A stretch of DNA of 64,000 bases, from assembly GCF_007860175.1 (NCBI RefSeq), contig NZ_SJPX01000002.1, positions 620,001 through 684,000 of the forward strand, read 5' to 3'. The notes under the pieces were generated by a model that worked only from the letters and a program-made list of their open reading frames with translations, was not told the DNA's origin and made no database searches. A program made the translations under genes and the position numbers. Of this stretch, positions 19,023 through 28,100 are shown piece by piece; within the stretch, counting starts at the first letter, position 1, and every line of letters begins with the position of its first letter. The DNA is from Rubripirellula reticaptiva (GTDB lineage: Bacteria; Planctomycetota; Planctomycetia; Pirellulales; Pirellulaceae).

Positions 19023-19409
19023 CTATTCCAGTTCATCGGTGGCCAAGACATAGGCGGTGGCGTGAGTCCGGCAGGCACCTAGTGAGACATGCAGTTTTTC
19101 GATGCCAACTTGGTCGGCCCACTCGGCGGCCATTCCTGATAACAGGATGACGGCGCCTTCGCGCGGGTGGACGGCGACTTCGATGTCGGTCCAGCGGACG
19201 CCTTGGTTTCGGCATCGCATCGCCTTCATGGCAGCCTCTTTTGCCGCCCAGCGCCGAGCGAAGTTTTGGGTCGAGTTGGCGGCCCCGATGCAGTACTCGA
19301 TTTCGTCGGCAGTGTAGACGCGTTCTAGAAATTGCTCGCCGTGCGTTTCGATCATCTTGCCGATGCGAACGCACTCAACGATCTCCGTTCCGGTGCCGAG
19401 AATTGCCAT
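19023..19409 (-). CDS. acpS: Holo-[acyl-carrier-protein] synthase
   Basis: 128 residues, usual length for AcpS. It transfers 4'-phosphopantetheine from CoA to the acyl carrier protein in fatty-acid synthesis. The N-terminus LGTGTEIVECVRI aligns with the metal-binding G-(I/T)-D-(I/L)-V-E motif, but the aspartate is a glutamate here. The second motif is intact (RRWAAKEAAMKAM, with the Mg-binding Glu and Lys). The start lies 4 bases after the trpS stop, at the end of the leuB-cdsA-tatD-trpS-acpS run. Confidence 0.92.
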   Translation of the reverse strand: MAILGTGTEIVECVRIGKMIETHGEQFLERVYTADEIEYCIGAANSTQNFARRWAAKEAAMKAMRCRNQGVRWTDIEVAVHPREGAVILLSGMAAEWADQVGIEKLHVSLGACRTHATAYVLATDELE

Positions 19410-19413
19410 GAAT

Positions 19414-20391
19414 TTATCTTAGCCCACATGCTGTCTGGGCACGCGACAAAACTTCGGCGGCAACCGTCCGAGCCCGTTCGGCGCCTGCTCGCAGCGCCTC
19501 GTGAACGTAATCGAGGTTCTTTTCAAGGTCCGCCCGTTTCTCGCGAGCCGGGCCGAAATACGCTTCACTGGCTTCGGCGATCGCCTTTTTGACTTCGCCG
19601 TAACCGAAACCGCCTCGGCGATACATGGCGGCCATCGCTTCGACTTCGGCATCCGATGCGAACAGACGATAGAGATCGTACAGATGGTCGCCTTCGGGAT
19701 CCTTGGCGTCTTCCATCGCTCGGCTATCCGTCGTGATCCGCATGATTTGCTTGCTGATCTTCTTGACCGTGTCAAGCTTGTCGTCACAGAACAGCGGCAG
19801 CGTATTGTCGTAACTCTTGCTCATCTTTTGCCCGTCGGTGCCAGGCACTTTCGCACCGTTTTCGAGCGTTTTGGCTTTAGGCAGCACGAACGTTTCACCA
19901 AACGAGTGATTGAAACGGCCGGCCAGGTCGCGGCAGACTTCGATGTGCTGGACTTGGTCTTCACCCACCGGAACGATTTGCGAGTCGTAAGCCAAAATGT
20001 CAGCCGACATCAGCACCGGGTACGTGAACAAACCAGCATCGGCAACCAACCCTTTGGCCTTCTTTTCCTTGTAGGCATGGCAGCGTTCGAGCAACCCCAT
20101 TGGTGCCCCCGACAACAGAATCCAGTTCAGTTCGCTGACTTCGGGCACATGCGACTGGACAAACATCGTCGCTTTGGCAGGGTCAAGCCCGAGCGCCAAC
20201 AGATCCAGCGCCGCATCAATCACGTATCCGCGCAGCCGGGCTGGATCGCGTACCGTGGTCAGGGCGTGAAGGTCGGCGATGAAGTAGAAGCCGTCGTTCT
20301 CTTCTTGCAGGTCGATGTATTGGCGAATCGCACCAAAGAAGTTGCCCCAATGGGGACGGCCGGTCGGCTGAATGCCGGAAAGTACTCGCAT
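19414..20391 (-). CDS. trpS: Tryptophanyl-tRNA synthetase
   Basis: 325 residues from ATG 20391 ([20 protein letters not shown]). Class Ic synthetase: the HIGH-type motif reads PHWGN, and the KMSKS loop is [10 protein letters not shown]. Other family landmarks are [15 protein letters not shown] and [12 protein letters not shown], the latter forming part of the Trp site. It charges tRNA-Trp in the cytoplasm. The open frame extends 13 codons upstream, but the conserved start of TrpRS coincides with 20391. It lies in a minus-strand housekeeping operon between tatD and acpS. Confidence 0.97.
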   Translation of the reverse strand: MRVLSGIQPTGRPHWGNFFGAIRQYIDLQEENDGFYFIADLHALTTVRDPARLRGYVIDAALDLLALGLDPAKATMFVQSHVPEVSELNWILLSGAPMGLLERCHAYKEKKAKGLVADAGLFTYPVLMSADILAYDSQIVPVGEDQVQHIEVCRDLAGRFNHSFGETFVLPKAKTLENGAKVPGTDGQKMSKSYDNTLPLFCDDKLDTVKKISKQIMRITTDSRAMEDAKDPEGDHLYDLYRLFASDAEVEAMAAMYRRGGFGYGEVKKAIAEASEAYFGPAREKRADLEKNLDYVHEALRAGAERARTVAAEVLSRAQTACGLR

Positions 20392-20493
20392 GGAATCGGT
20401 GATGGTTAGGAGGATTCGTAGCCCCGACACATCGTGGCAGGGTGCTGTTTGTTGGATCGCGGCGTGACCCAGGTCCGTCAGCGTCTAATCGAT

Positions 20494-21279
20494 CTAAGAG
20501 CTCAACTGAAACAGTCGCCTAGCGTTTTCGCTTGTGACATTGGCCAGTCTTTCGGCAGTGACGCCGCGAACATCGGCCAAGCACTTTAACGTATGTTCCA
20601 CGCGAGCTGGCTCGTTGGGACGCTTGCCTCGCAGCGGTTCTGGGCTGAGGTACGGAGAATCCGTTTCAACCAGCAAACGGTCTTCGGGAATCTGCCGAGC
20701 CACATCGCGCAGCTCGTCACTCTTTTTGAACGTCACCATTCCAGCGAAACTGATGTGCAAACCAAGATCTAAAAACTGGCTGGCTAGCTGCATCGATCCG
20801 GTGAACGAATGCATGATGCCTGGCGGCACAGCGGATTGCCGTGCGAGTTGTTCAAAGATCAGATCGCCACTTTCACGCATGTGAATCACCATCGGCAACT
20901 TGGTGTCACGGCAAAGTTGAAGATGTCGATCAAAATAGTCGTGTTGGTCGGCGATCGGCGTGTCGTCCCAGTAACAATCGAGCCCCGTTTCACCGATCCC
21001 GCAGACGCCGGGGCGGGCGGCAAGTTCTTCGATCACTGCAAAGTCACCTTCGCCGGCTTCCGCAACCGAGTTCGGTTGAATCCCGACAACAGCATGCAAG
21101 TAACCGGGGAACTGCGCCGCCAGATCGCAGGCTCGTCGGCTGGTTGCGACATCAATGCCGATGACGGCGATGCCGCCAACGCCAGCGCTGCGTGCTCGAT
21201 CAATGACTTCGTTCACGTTTTCCAGAAACGTTTCTGAATTCAAGTGCGCGTGAGTGTCAAAGAGGTTCAGTTTCGTCAT
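20494..21279 (-). CDS. TatD-family metal-dependent hydrolase (DNase)
   Basis: 261 residues, standard TatD length. Metal ligands are visible: FDTHAHLN (His10, His12), GETGLDCYWD (Glu), VIHMRES (His), MHSFTGS (His) and LVETDSPYL (Asp). TatD proteins are TIM-barrel hydrolases with 3'-5' exonuclease activity implicated in DNA repair and quality control. The start is 7 bases downstream of the cdsA stop, suggesting co-transcription. Confidence 0.94.
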   Translation of the reverse strand: MTKLNLFDTHAHLNSETFLENVNEVIDRARSAGVGGIAVIGIDVATSRRACDLAAQFPGYLHAVVGIQPNSVAEAGEGDFAVIEELAARPGVCGIGETGLDCYWDDTPIADQHDYFDRHLQLCRDTKLPMVIHMRESGDLIFEQLARQSAVPPGIMHSFTGSMQLASQFLDLGLHISFAGMVTFKKSDELRDVARQIPEDRLLVETDSPYLSPEPLRGKRPNEPARVEHTLKCLADVRGVTAERLANVTSENARRLFQLSS

Positions 21280-21286
21280 TGAAAAG

Positions 21287-22384
21287 TCACGCAGACCAAA
21301 AGAAGCGAGTCAGGTGATAAAACACCGGCGCGGCAAAACAAATGTTGTCAATCTGGTCCAAGACGCCCGCATGTCCTTGAACCAAGGTGCCCGTGTCAGT
21401 GACGCCGCGGTCGCGTTTGATCGCGCTCATCGTCATCGTCCCGGCACTTGCCATGACCGTCACGACGGCGCCGACGATACCGGCTTCCCAGGGATAAAAC
21501 GGAGTCGCCCAGAACAGCAAGGCTGCCACTAAACCGGTGGTTACCATGGACCCGACAAACCCTTCCCAGGTTCGGGAAGCATTGATTTTTTCGGCAATCA
21601 CGTGGCGCCCGGCAATCTTGCCCCAGGCACGTTCAAAGACCGAGGCAAGCTGTGCAATCAGGACAAAAAAGATGAGCACGCTGACGGTACTTCCTTGCCA
21701 AAGGTTCCCGGCGGTTTGCTTCAAATTCAAATCTAAAATTGCCGGTGCATAGCTGAGCGAATACACGCAAATCAGCAGCCCCCATTGGATTTTCGCGCTG
21801 CGTTCAAGGAACCGTTTATAGTCGCCGGCAATCGCGGCTCGTGCCGGAATGAACAGGCTTGCATAGACGGGAATCATGATGCTGTAGAAATCGTAGTAGT
21901 CGGTTCCGTTGTGCCCGCCCATTGATCCCGGCGGCGAACTGCCCAACGCAATCAGCACGTATTGCAGTGGCGTGAAGATGAAGAACACCCAGAACAGCGT
22001 CCGGTGATCGCCACGCCGGGTCGGAGTCATCGTGATGAACTCGCGCAGCGCCCAAAACGACACCAGCCCAAACAACACGACCACGCCGATCCGACCAAGC
22101 AACAAGCCAAAGGTAAAGATGACGACCATCATCCACCAAACTCGTAGCTTGTGATTGAATCGGCGCACGATCGCAGACTCGATCCCGATTTTTTCGCGTC
22201 GCGACATGATCACGCCGACGATTGTCGAGATCCCCAGCGTCCCCAGGATCACAGCCAATAGGATGTAGATCCGCGGATCACTCCACTGGGATGACTGTGT
22301 TAGGGATGACTGTGTTAGGGATGACTGCGTTAGGGATGACTGCGTCGTGGCTACCGCCGTCGCCTGGGCCAGCAAGGACAGCAT
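21287..22384 (-). CDS. cdsA: Phosphatidate cytidylyltransferase (CDP-DAG synthase)
   Basis: 365 residues, about eight membrane spans. The C-terminal signature SAIKRDRGVTDTGTLVQGHA followed by GVLDQIDN corresponds to the CdsA motif S-x-x-K-R-x4-K-D...HGG-x-x-D-R-x-D, with some changes (K-D to T-D, D-R to D-Q). It makes CDP-diacylglycerol from phosphatidate and CTP in the inner membrane, the entry point to phospholipid synthesis. The N-terminus contains a (TQSSL)n repeat encoded by four 15-base tandem units, ahead of the first membrane span. It begins 2 bases after the leuB stop. Confidence 0.9.
   Translation of the reverse strand: MLSLLAQATAVATTQSSLTQSSLTQSSLTQSSQWSDPRIYILLAVILGTLGISTIVGVIMSRREKIGIESAIVRRFNHKLRVWWMMVVIFTFGLLLGRIGVVVLFGLVSFWALREFITMTPTRRGDHRTLFWVFFIFTPLQYVLIALGSSPPGSMGGHNGTDYYDFYSIMIPVYASLFIPARAAIAGDYKRFLERSAKIQWGLLICVYSLSYAPAILDLNLKQTAGNLWQGSTVSVLIFFVLIAQLASVFERAWGKIAGRHVIAEKINASRTWEGFVGSMVTTGLVAALLFWATPFYPWEAGIVGAVVTVMASAGTMTMSAIKRDRGVTDTGTLVQGHAGVLDQIDNICFAAPVFYHLTRFFWSA
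22288..22347. repeat. 15-base tandem repeat x4 inside cdsA
   Basis: Four head-to-tail 15-base units beginning at 22288, 22303, 22318 and 22333. The plus-strand unit is GGGATGACTGTGTTA; units 1 and 2 are identical, unit 3 has one change and unit 4 differs in its last bases too. On the coding strand each adds five residues (TQSSL) to the CdsA N-terminus, so copy-number change by slippage would keep the frame. Confidence 0.95.
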
Positions 22385-22386
22385 TG

Positions 22387-23460
22387 TTAAACGCTCAGCC
22401 GCTCGATCACAGCGGCCCCCATCGCTTCGGTTCCAATCGAGTCGGCACCACGGGCGATATCCATCGTTCGCAGGCCGTCGGCAAGGACGCGTCCCACAGC
22501 CGCTTCGATCGCGTCGGCTTCAGGCTGCATGTCGAGCGAGTGTCGCAGCATCATTGCGGCGGCCAGAATCGTGGCTAGCGGATTGGCGATACTCTTGCCG
22601 GCGATGTCGGGTGCAGAACCGTGAATCGGTTCGTAAAGTCCCGGGCCACCGTCGCCCAGCGATGCGCTTGGCAGCATGCCCAGCGAACCGGGCAACATCG
22701 ACGCTTCATCGGTCAGAATGTCACCGAACATGTTGCCTGTGACGACGACGTCAAAGTCCTTGGGCCGGTTGATCAGGTGCATTGCCATCGAATCAACGAG
22801 CACGACATCGTACTGAACATCCGGGAATTCTTCGGCCATCACGCGAGCGGCCACTTGCCGCCATAGCCGGCTCGGTTCCAAAACGTTCGCTTTGTCAACG
22901 CTGGTCAATCGGCCACTGCGACCTTGGGCAGCCTTGGCAGCCAATCGCACGATTCGCTCGACTTCGGGGACGCTGTAGACCATTGACTGGAACGCCGATT
23001 CGGTGTCGCCGCTGCCGGTTCGTCCGGATGGGCCAAAGTAGATCCCGCCTGTCAGTTCACGCAGGAACAGGATGTCGGTGCCTTCGATGATTTCACGCTT
23101 CAGCGGCGAGGCATCCACGAGTTCTTTGAACAGCTTGATTGGCCGCAAATTGGCAAACAGGCCGAGTTCTTTACGGATCTTCAACAAACCCGCTTCGGGA
23201 CGGGTCTTGGCCGACGGGTCATCCCATTTCGGACCGCCGACGGCGCCAAGCAGAATTGCATCGGCGGCACGGCAGGCTTCAATCGTTTCGGGCGGCAACG
23301 GATCACCACAGGTATCGATGGCGATACCACCGATCATGTGCGAAGCGAACGAGAACTCGTGACCGAAAAGTTTGGCCACAGATTCCAGGACCAGACGAGC
23401 TTGTTGGACGATTTCGGGGCCGATGCCATCACCGGGCAACAGGACAAAATTGGCTTTCAA
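22387..23460 (-). CDS. leuB: 3-isopropylmalate dehydrogenase
   Basis: 357 residues. It has the decarboxylating-dehydrogenase landmarks: [15 protein letters not shown] at the start, [46 protein letters not shown] (metal ligands) and the NAD-binding [14 protein letters not shown], which is the IPMDH rather than the isocitrate dehydrogenase form. It oxidises 3-isopropylmalate in leucine biosynthesis in the cytoplasm. It is the first gene of the minus-strand run leading into cdsA, separated by 268 bases from a divergent glycosyltransferase gene. Confidence 0.97.
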   Translation of the reverse strand: MKANFVLLPGDGIGPEIVQQARLVLESVAKLFGHEFSFASHMIGGIAIDTCGDPLPPETIEACRAADAILLGAVGGPKWDDPSAKTRPEAGLLKIRKELGLFANLRPIKLFKELVDASPLKREIIEGTDILFLRELTGGIYFGPSGRTGSGDTESAFQSMVYSVPEVERIVRLAAKAAQGRSGRLTSVDKANVLEPSRLWRQVAARVMAEEFPDVQYDVVLVDSMAMHLINRPKDFDVVVTGNMFGDILTDEASMLPGSLGMLPSASLGDGGPGLYEPIHGSAPDIAGKSIANPLATILAAAMMLRHSLDMQPEADAIEAAVGRVLADGLRTMDIARGADSIGTEAMGAAVIERLSV

Positions 23461-23728
23461 CGTCAGTCGCTTTTGATTGGGGGAAAAAGATGCAGATCAA
23501 CAGTTTCGGCCCTCAATCTAGCCCAGCCTAGGCCAGAAAAGTAGGCACGGACGAAAGCCAAATAACCGGCACGACCGTCAACCCCAGCCCGGACTCGCTG
23601 ATCGGACCGGATTCAAAGCAATTTCCAGGCTGCAGACCTAGCCACCGAGACCCACAGTTGCGGTAGGCCGTGAGAGGCATCTGCATCCATGGCAATCCGA
23701 CTTTTTCCGCTTTACCGATCTGCTATCC

Positions 23729-24958
23729 ATGCTTTCACCCATTCAAACAGCGTCTGTTGACTCACTGACGCTGGCCCCGATCGCACTGACGCCTGTCACG
23801 TCGACGCCCGTTGTCGTGCCAGCAGTCGCGCCGGCGATCGATCTGAAAGTGCTGCACATCGTCAATGGCGAACATTTTTCGGGTGCCGAACGCGTCCAGT
23901 CTCATCTTGGCCGTTGCTTGCCAAAGTTTGGGGTCGCCGCGGATTTTGCGTGCGTCAAGCCGGGCAAATTTGCGTCGATGTTGGAAGATCCCCAAAACGT
24001 TTGGGGGACCGGCCATGACGCGGCGATGTCGCACCGCTTCGATTTGCGAGCTGCCGCCAAAGTCCGTGACTTGGCCAAGACCTACGGCTACGACGTGCTT
24101 CACGCTCATACCCCTCGTACCGCGATGATCACCTCGATCGCGGCAAAGATGACGGGGCTGCCGTGGATTTATCATGTTCACTCGCCAGCCGCACGTGATT
24201 CGTCGCGGGCAGTCACCAACCACATCAACGCATGGATTGAACGCCAAGCCCTGCGCACGTGTTCGCATCTGGTCACCGTGTCTGAAAGCCTTCGGATGGA
24301 CTGCATCCGACAAGGCGTTTCCGAAGATCGAGTAACGATCGTCCACAACGGTGTCCCCGCTGTCAGACCTGAACGCTCGGTTTACCCAACGCCCAACGGT
24401 CGCTGGACCATCGGCATGGTCGCGCTGATGCGTCCGCGAAAAGGACTCGAAATCGCGATCGATGCGTTAGCCCTACTGAAGAAACGTGATCACGACGTGG
24501 TGCTAAGAGTTATCGGCCCGTATGAGACGCCCGAATACGAAGCCGGCATCCAGTCTCAAATCAATGCACTGGAGATCCGCGACCGGGTCGAACCGATTGG
24601 TTTCACATCGAACGTGCCCGAGGCTCTCGCAAAACTTGATGCGATGGTACTGCCGAGCCTCTATGGCGAAGGCCTGCCGATGGTCGTGCTAGAAGCCATG
24701 GCGGCGGCCGTCCCAGTCATCGCCACCCGAGTCGAAGGGACGCCCGAAGCGGTGACTCACGGAGTCGAAGGACTATTAGCAGAACCGCGTGATGCGGGCA
24801 GCTTGGCTGACGCGATCGAAGAACTGGTAACCGGCAAACACGAATGGCATCGCATGGCCGAATCAGCATTCCAGACCCATGCCGAAAAGTTTTCAGACCT
24901 AGCAATGGCGGGCGGGACAGCCGATGTCTACCGCAAACTTCTCAAGCTCGCCGAGTAG
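23729..24958 (+). CDS. GT4 glycosyltransferase
   Basis: 409 residues. After an unusual N-terminal stretch of about 38 Pro/Val/Thr/Ala-rich residues comes a normal GT-B enzyme: VLHIVNGEHFSGAERVQSH (acceptor lobe), IYHVHSPAARDSS, IGMVALMRPRKGLEIAIDA and the retaining motif GEGLPMVVLEAMAAAVP with E-X7-E intact. It probably acts in lipopolysaccharide or surface glycan synthesis. It stands alone, divergent from leuB. No acceptor can be named. Confidence 0.9.
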   Translation: MLSPIQTASVDSLTLAPIALTPVTSTPVVVPAVAPAIDLKVLHIVNGEHFSGAERVQSHLGRCLPKFGVAADFACVKPGKFASMLEDPQNVWGTGHDAAMSHRFDLRAAAKVRDLAKTYGYDVLHAHTPRTAMITSIAAKMTGLPWIYHVHSPAARDSSRAVTNHINAWIERQALRTCSHLVTVSESLRMDCIRQGVSEDRVTIVHNGVPAVRPERSVYPTPNGRWTIGMVALMRPRKGLEIAIDALALLKKRDHDVVLRVIGPYETPEYEAGIQSQINALEIRDRVEPIGFTSNVPEALAKLDAMVLPSLYGEGLPMVVLEAMAAAVPVIATRVEGTPEAVTHGVEGLLAEPRDAGSLADAIEELVTGKHEWHRMAESAFQTHAEKFSDLAMAGGTADVYRKLLKLAE

Positions 24959-25028
24959 GCGACGGTTTCGCCGTGTCGCGTTGATCGCGAAATGAGATTT
25001 GCGGGTTCACGGCGATTTGGTCCACTAT

Positions 25029-25083
25029 CGAACCATAGGTTCGTGAAGAGAATTGCCAACTCGTCAGCGAGACGGTGTACAAT
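25029..25083 (+). promoter_or_regulatory. Possible promoter and small palindrome before the ThuA/cytochrome gene
   Basis: A perfect 6-base inverted repeat CGAACC-ATA-GGTTCG (25029-25043) sits 9 bases before a TTGCCA hexamer (25053-25058), which is 19 bases from TACAAT (25078-25083). The hexamers resemble a sigma-70-type promoter with a long spacer, and the palindrome could be an operator. The start codon is 57 bases downstream. Confidence 0.35.
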
Positions 25084-25139
25084 CGAAAACCGACTCCCCG
25101 TGGCAACGGCTCCCACCTCTCTTGCGAGAAACCACCCTA

Positions 25140-28100
25140 ATGCGTACTCGTTCCTGTCTGGCGATCTGCTTTTTCGCTGCTGCAACCGTTACTTTTCTTA
25201 GCTCTCTGGCCACTGCCGCTGAACCGAAACACATCCTGATGGTCGCCGGTCGGCCGTCGCACGGTTACGGAGCACACGAGCATTACGCCGGCCTGAAGAT
25301 TTTGGAAGAGTCGATCAAGGCTAGCAGCGATGATGTCGAGACGACCGTCGTTCGAGGCTGGCCCGAGGACGCTTCGCTGATTGAAAAAGCAGATACGATC
25401 GTCATCTATTCCGATGGCGGTGGCCGTCACGTCGCCATCGAGCACCTGGATGCGATCCGCGACAAGATGAACGCTGGCTGCGGCTTGGTTTGTCTGCACT
25501 ATGCGGTCGAGATGGTTCCTGGTCCGCCCGGTGACGCGATGGTAGATCTGTTGGGCGGTCACTTCGAAATTAACTACAGTGTCAACCCGCACTGGATCGG
25601 CGACTTCAAGTCGTTGCCCGAGCACCCGGTCAGTCGCGGTGTGGCGCCGTTTGCGACCAACGACGAATGGTATTTCCATTTACGTTTTAACCAGGACGGA
25701 CACGTGACGCCCATTTTGGCCGCGGTCGCTCCCGAGGACACCATGCGCCGGGCCGATGGCGAACACAGCGGCAACCCCTCGGTACGCAAGAGCGTTGCTG
25801 CGGGTGAAAAGCAAACGGTCGCGTGGACCTATGACCGGCCCGCCGGCGGCCGCGCGTTTGGCTTATCCGGTGGCCACTTTCATTGGAACTGGGGTCACGA
25901 CGATTTGCGACGACTTGTCGTCAACGCCATTCGCTGGACCGCGGGTGAAGACATTGCCAAAACCGGTTCATCAATGGGGCAGCCGGTTTCAATTGACGAG
26001 CTGCTAGAAAACCAAGATTACGATCGCCCTAAAAACTTCAACTCTGACAAGATCAAAGAAGAATTCAAGCTCGACGCAGCAAGCAACTTATCGAAGAAAA
26101 GCAATCGCAAAGTTGGCCGTTCCGGTGGCCCCAAACCGCGTATCCTTTTTGAGTCACCACTCGTCACCAGCGAAACGCCTGGTGACCGAGTCGAAATTGA
26201 AACTTCCGTCAAAGGCGTCAAAGACTTGTACTTGGTCGTTACCGATGGTGGCGACGGATACAGCTGTGACTGGGCGGACTGGATCGATCCGCAACTGCGC
26301 CGCGGCGACAGCACCGAACTGCTAACCAACATGGAATGGAAATCCGCTGCGACGGGTTTCGGTAAAGTAAAGAAAGCCGCCAACTGCGTAGGGCTGCCGT
26401 GGTCGGTCGAAGGCGAAGCCGTCGGCTCGACTGCGATCGGGGTACACGCCAATAGCGTCATCCACTACCAGTTGTCGGGCGAATTCGATTCATTCACGGC
26501 GACCGGCGCGCTCGACACAGGCGGCAGCAGCCAACAAGGCGGCAAAGAATCCAGCGTCAAATTCGTCGTGTACGCCGACGCGGCCCCCGAAATGGCGGGT
26601 GCGGCCACCGCATCGCAAAAAAACCAACATGAGCCTGCGTTCGCGCTCGATGGTTTAGAAATTGCCGAAGGTCTGGAAGTCACGTTGTCGGCCAGCGAAC
26701 CCGTCTTGCGCAGCCTGACGAACCTGGACATCGATGACCGTGGTCGAGTGTGGGTCTGTGACGTGATGAACTATCGCAAAAACAACGGGGCCCGCCCCGA
26801 AGGCGACCGCATCTTGATTTTGGAAGACACGACCGGCGACGGCGTGATGGATTCATCCAAGACGTTTTACCAAGGTCGCGACATCGACTCGGCAATGGGC
26901 ATTTGTGTGCTCGGTGGCCCCCACGGCAACGAAGTCATCGTGTCGGCATCGCCAACGATTTGGCGATTCATCGACGAAGATGGTGACGACATTCCGGATC
27001 GCAAAGAAGCGATGTTCACCGAAACCGGAATGCCCCAGCATGACCACTCGGCTCACTCGTTCTTTGCGGGCCCCGATGGAAAATTGTACTGGAACTTTGG
27101 CAACACAGGCCAACAAGTCAAGGACGCAAACGGTCAAACCGTCGTCGACATCCACGGTCGTCCGGTCGTCGACGATGGCAAACCTCTGTTCGGTGGGATG
27201 CCGTTCCGATGTGACCTGGACGGGTCAAACTTTGAAGTCCTAGCCCACAACTTTCGTAACAACTGGGAAACCACCGTCGATTCGTTCGGCACGCTATGGC
27301 AAAGCGACAATGATGACGACGGCAACCAAGGCGTCCGCATCAACTTTGTCATGGAGCAGGGCAACTATGGTTACCGCGATGAATTGACCGGCGCCGGGTG
27401 GCGGGACGACCGGATGAACATTGAACAAGAGATCCCGTTTCGTCACTGGCACTTGAATGATCCGGGTGTCGTACCCAACATGTTGCAGACTGGCGCCGGT
27501 TCGCCATCGGGAATCTGTGTTTACGAAGGCAGACTACTGCCCAAACGTTTTTGGGATCAAATCATTCACTGCGATCCGGGTCCGAACGTCGTTCGCGCCT
27601 ACCCGACCACTGCCGACGGTGCCGGCTATTCGGCTACGATCGAACCCTTGGTCACCGGCACAACGGACAAATGGTTTCGCCCTGCCGATGTGTGTGTTGC
27701 CCCCGACGGTTCGCTGTTCGTCACCGACTGGTACGACCCAGGTGTCGGCGGACACGCACAAGGCGACACCAACCGAGGGCGCTTGTTCCGGATCGCTCCG
27801 CCGGGCTCAACCTATCAAACGCCAAAGTTTGATTATTCCACCGTCGCCGGTGCTTGCTCGGCCCTTCGCAATCCCAACTTAGCGGTCCGCTACAAGGCCT
27901 ATCAAGCTCTTCTTTCCATGGGCAGTGCCGCCGAAGCCGACTTACACGAACTGTACCAAGACCCCAACCCGCGCATCGCAGCACGGGCGTTGTGGTTGCT
28001 CGGTCGTATCGATGGCGTCGGTGCCAAGTACGTTCAAAAAGCACTGGAACATTCCAACGCTGACATTCGCATCACGGCGATTCGGTTGGCCAAAGAATTA

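Noticed and set aside
19501-20409. Plus-strand open frame of 302 codons
   Set aside because: Antisense to trpS with no recognisable domain.
22288-22347. Tandem repeat considered as a CRISPR or telomere-like array
   Set aside because: Units are 15 bases, directly adjacent without spacers and in frame with cdsA.
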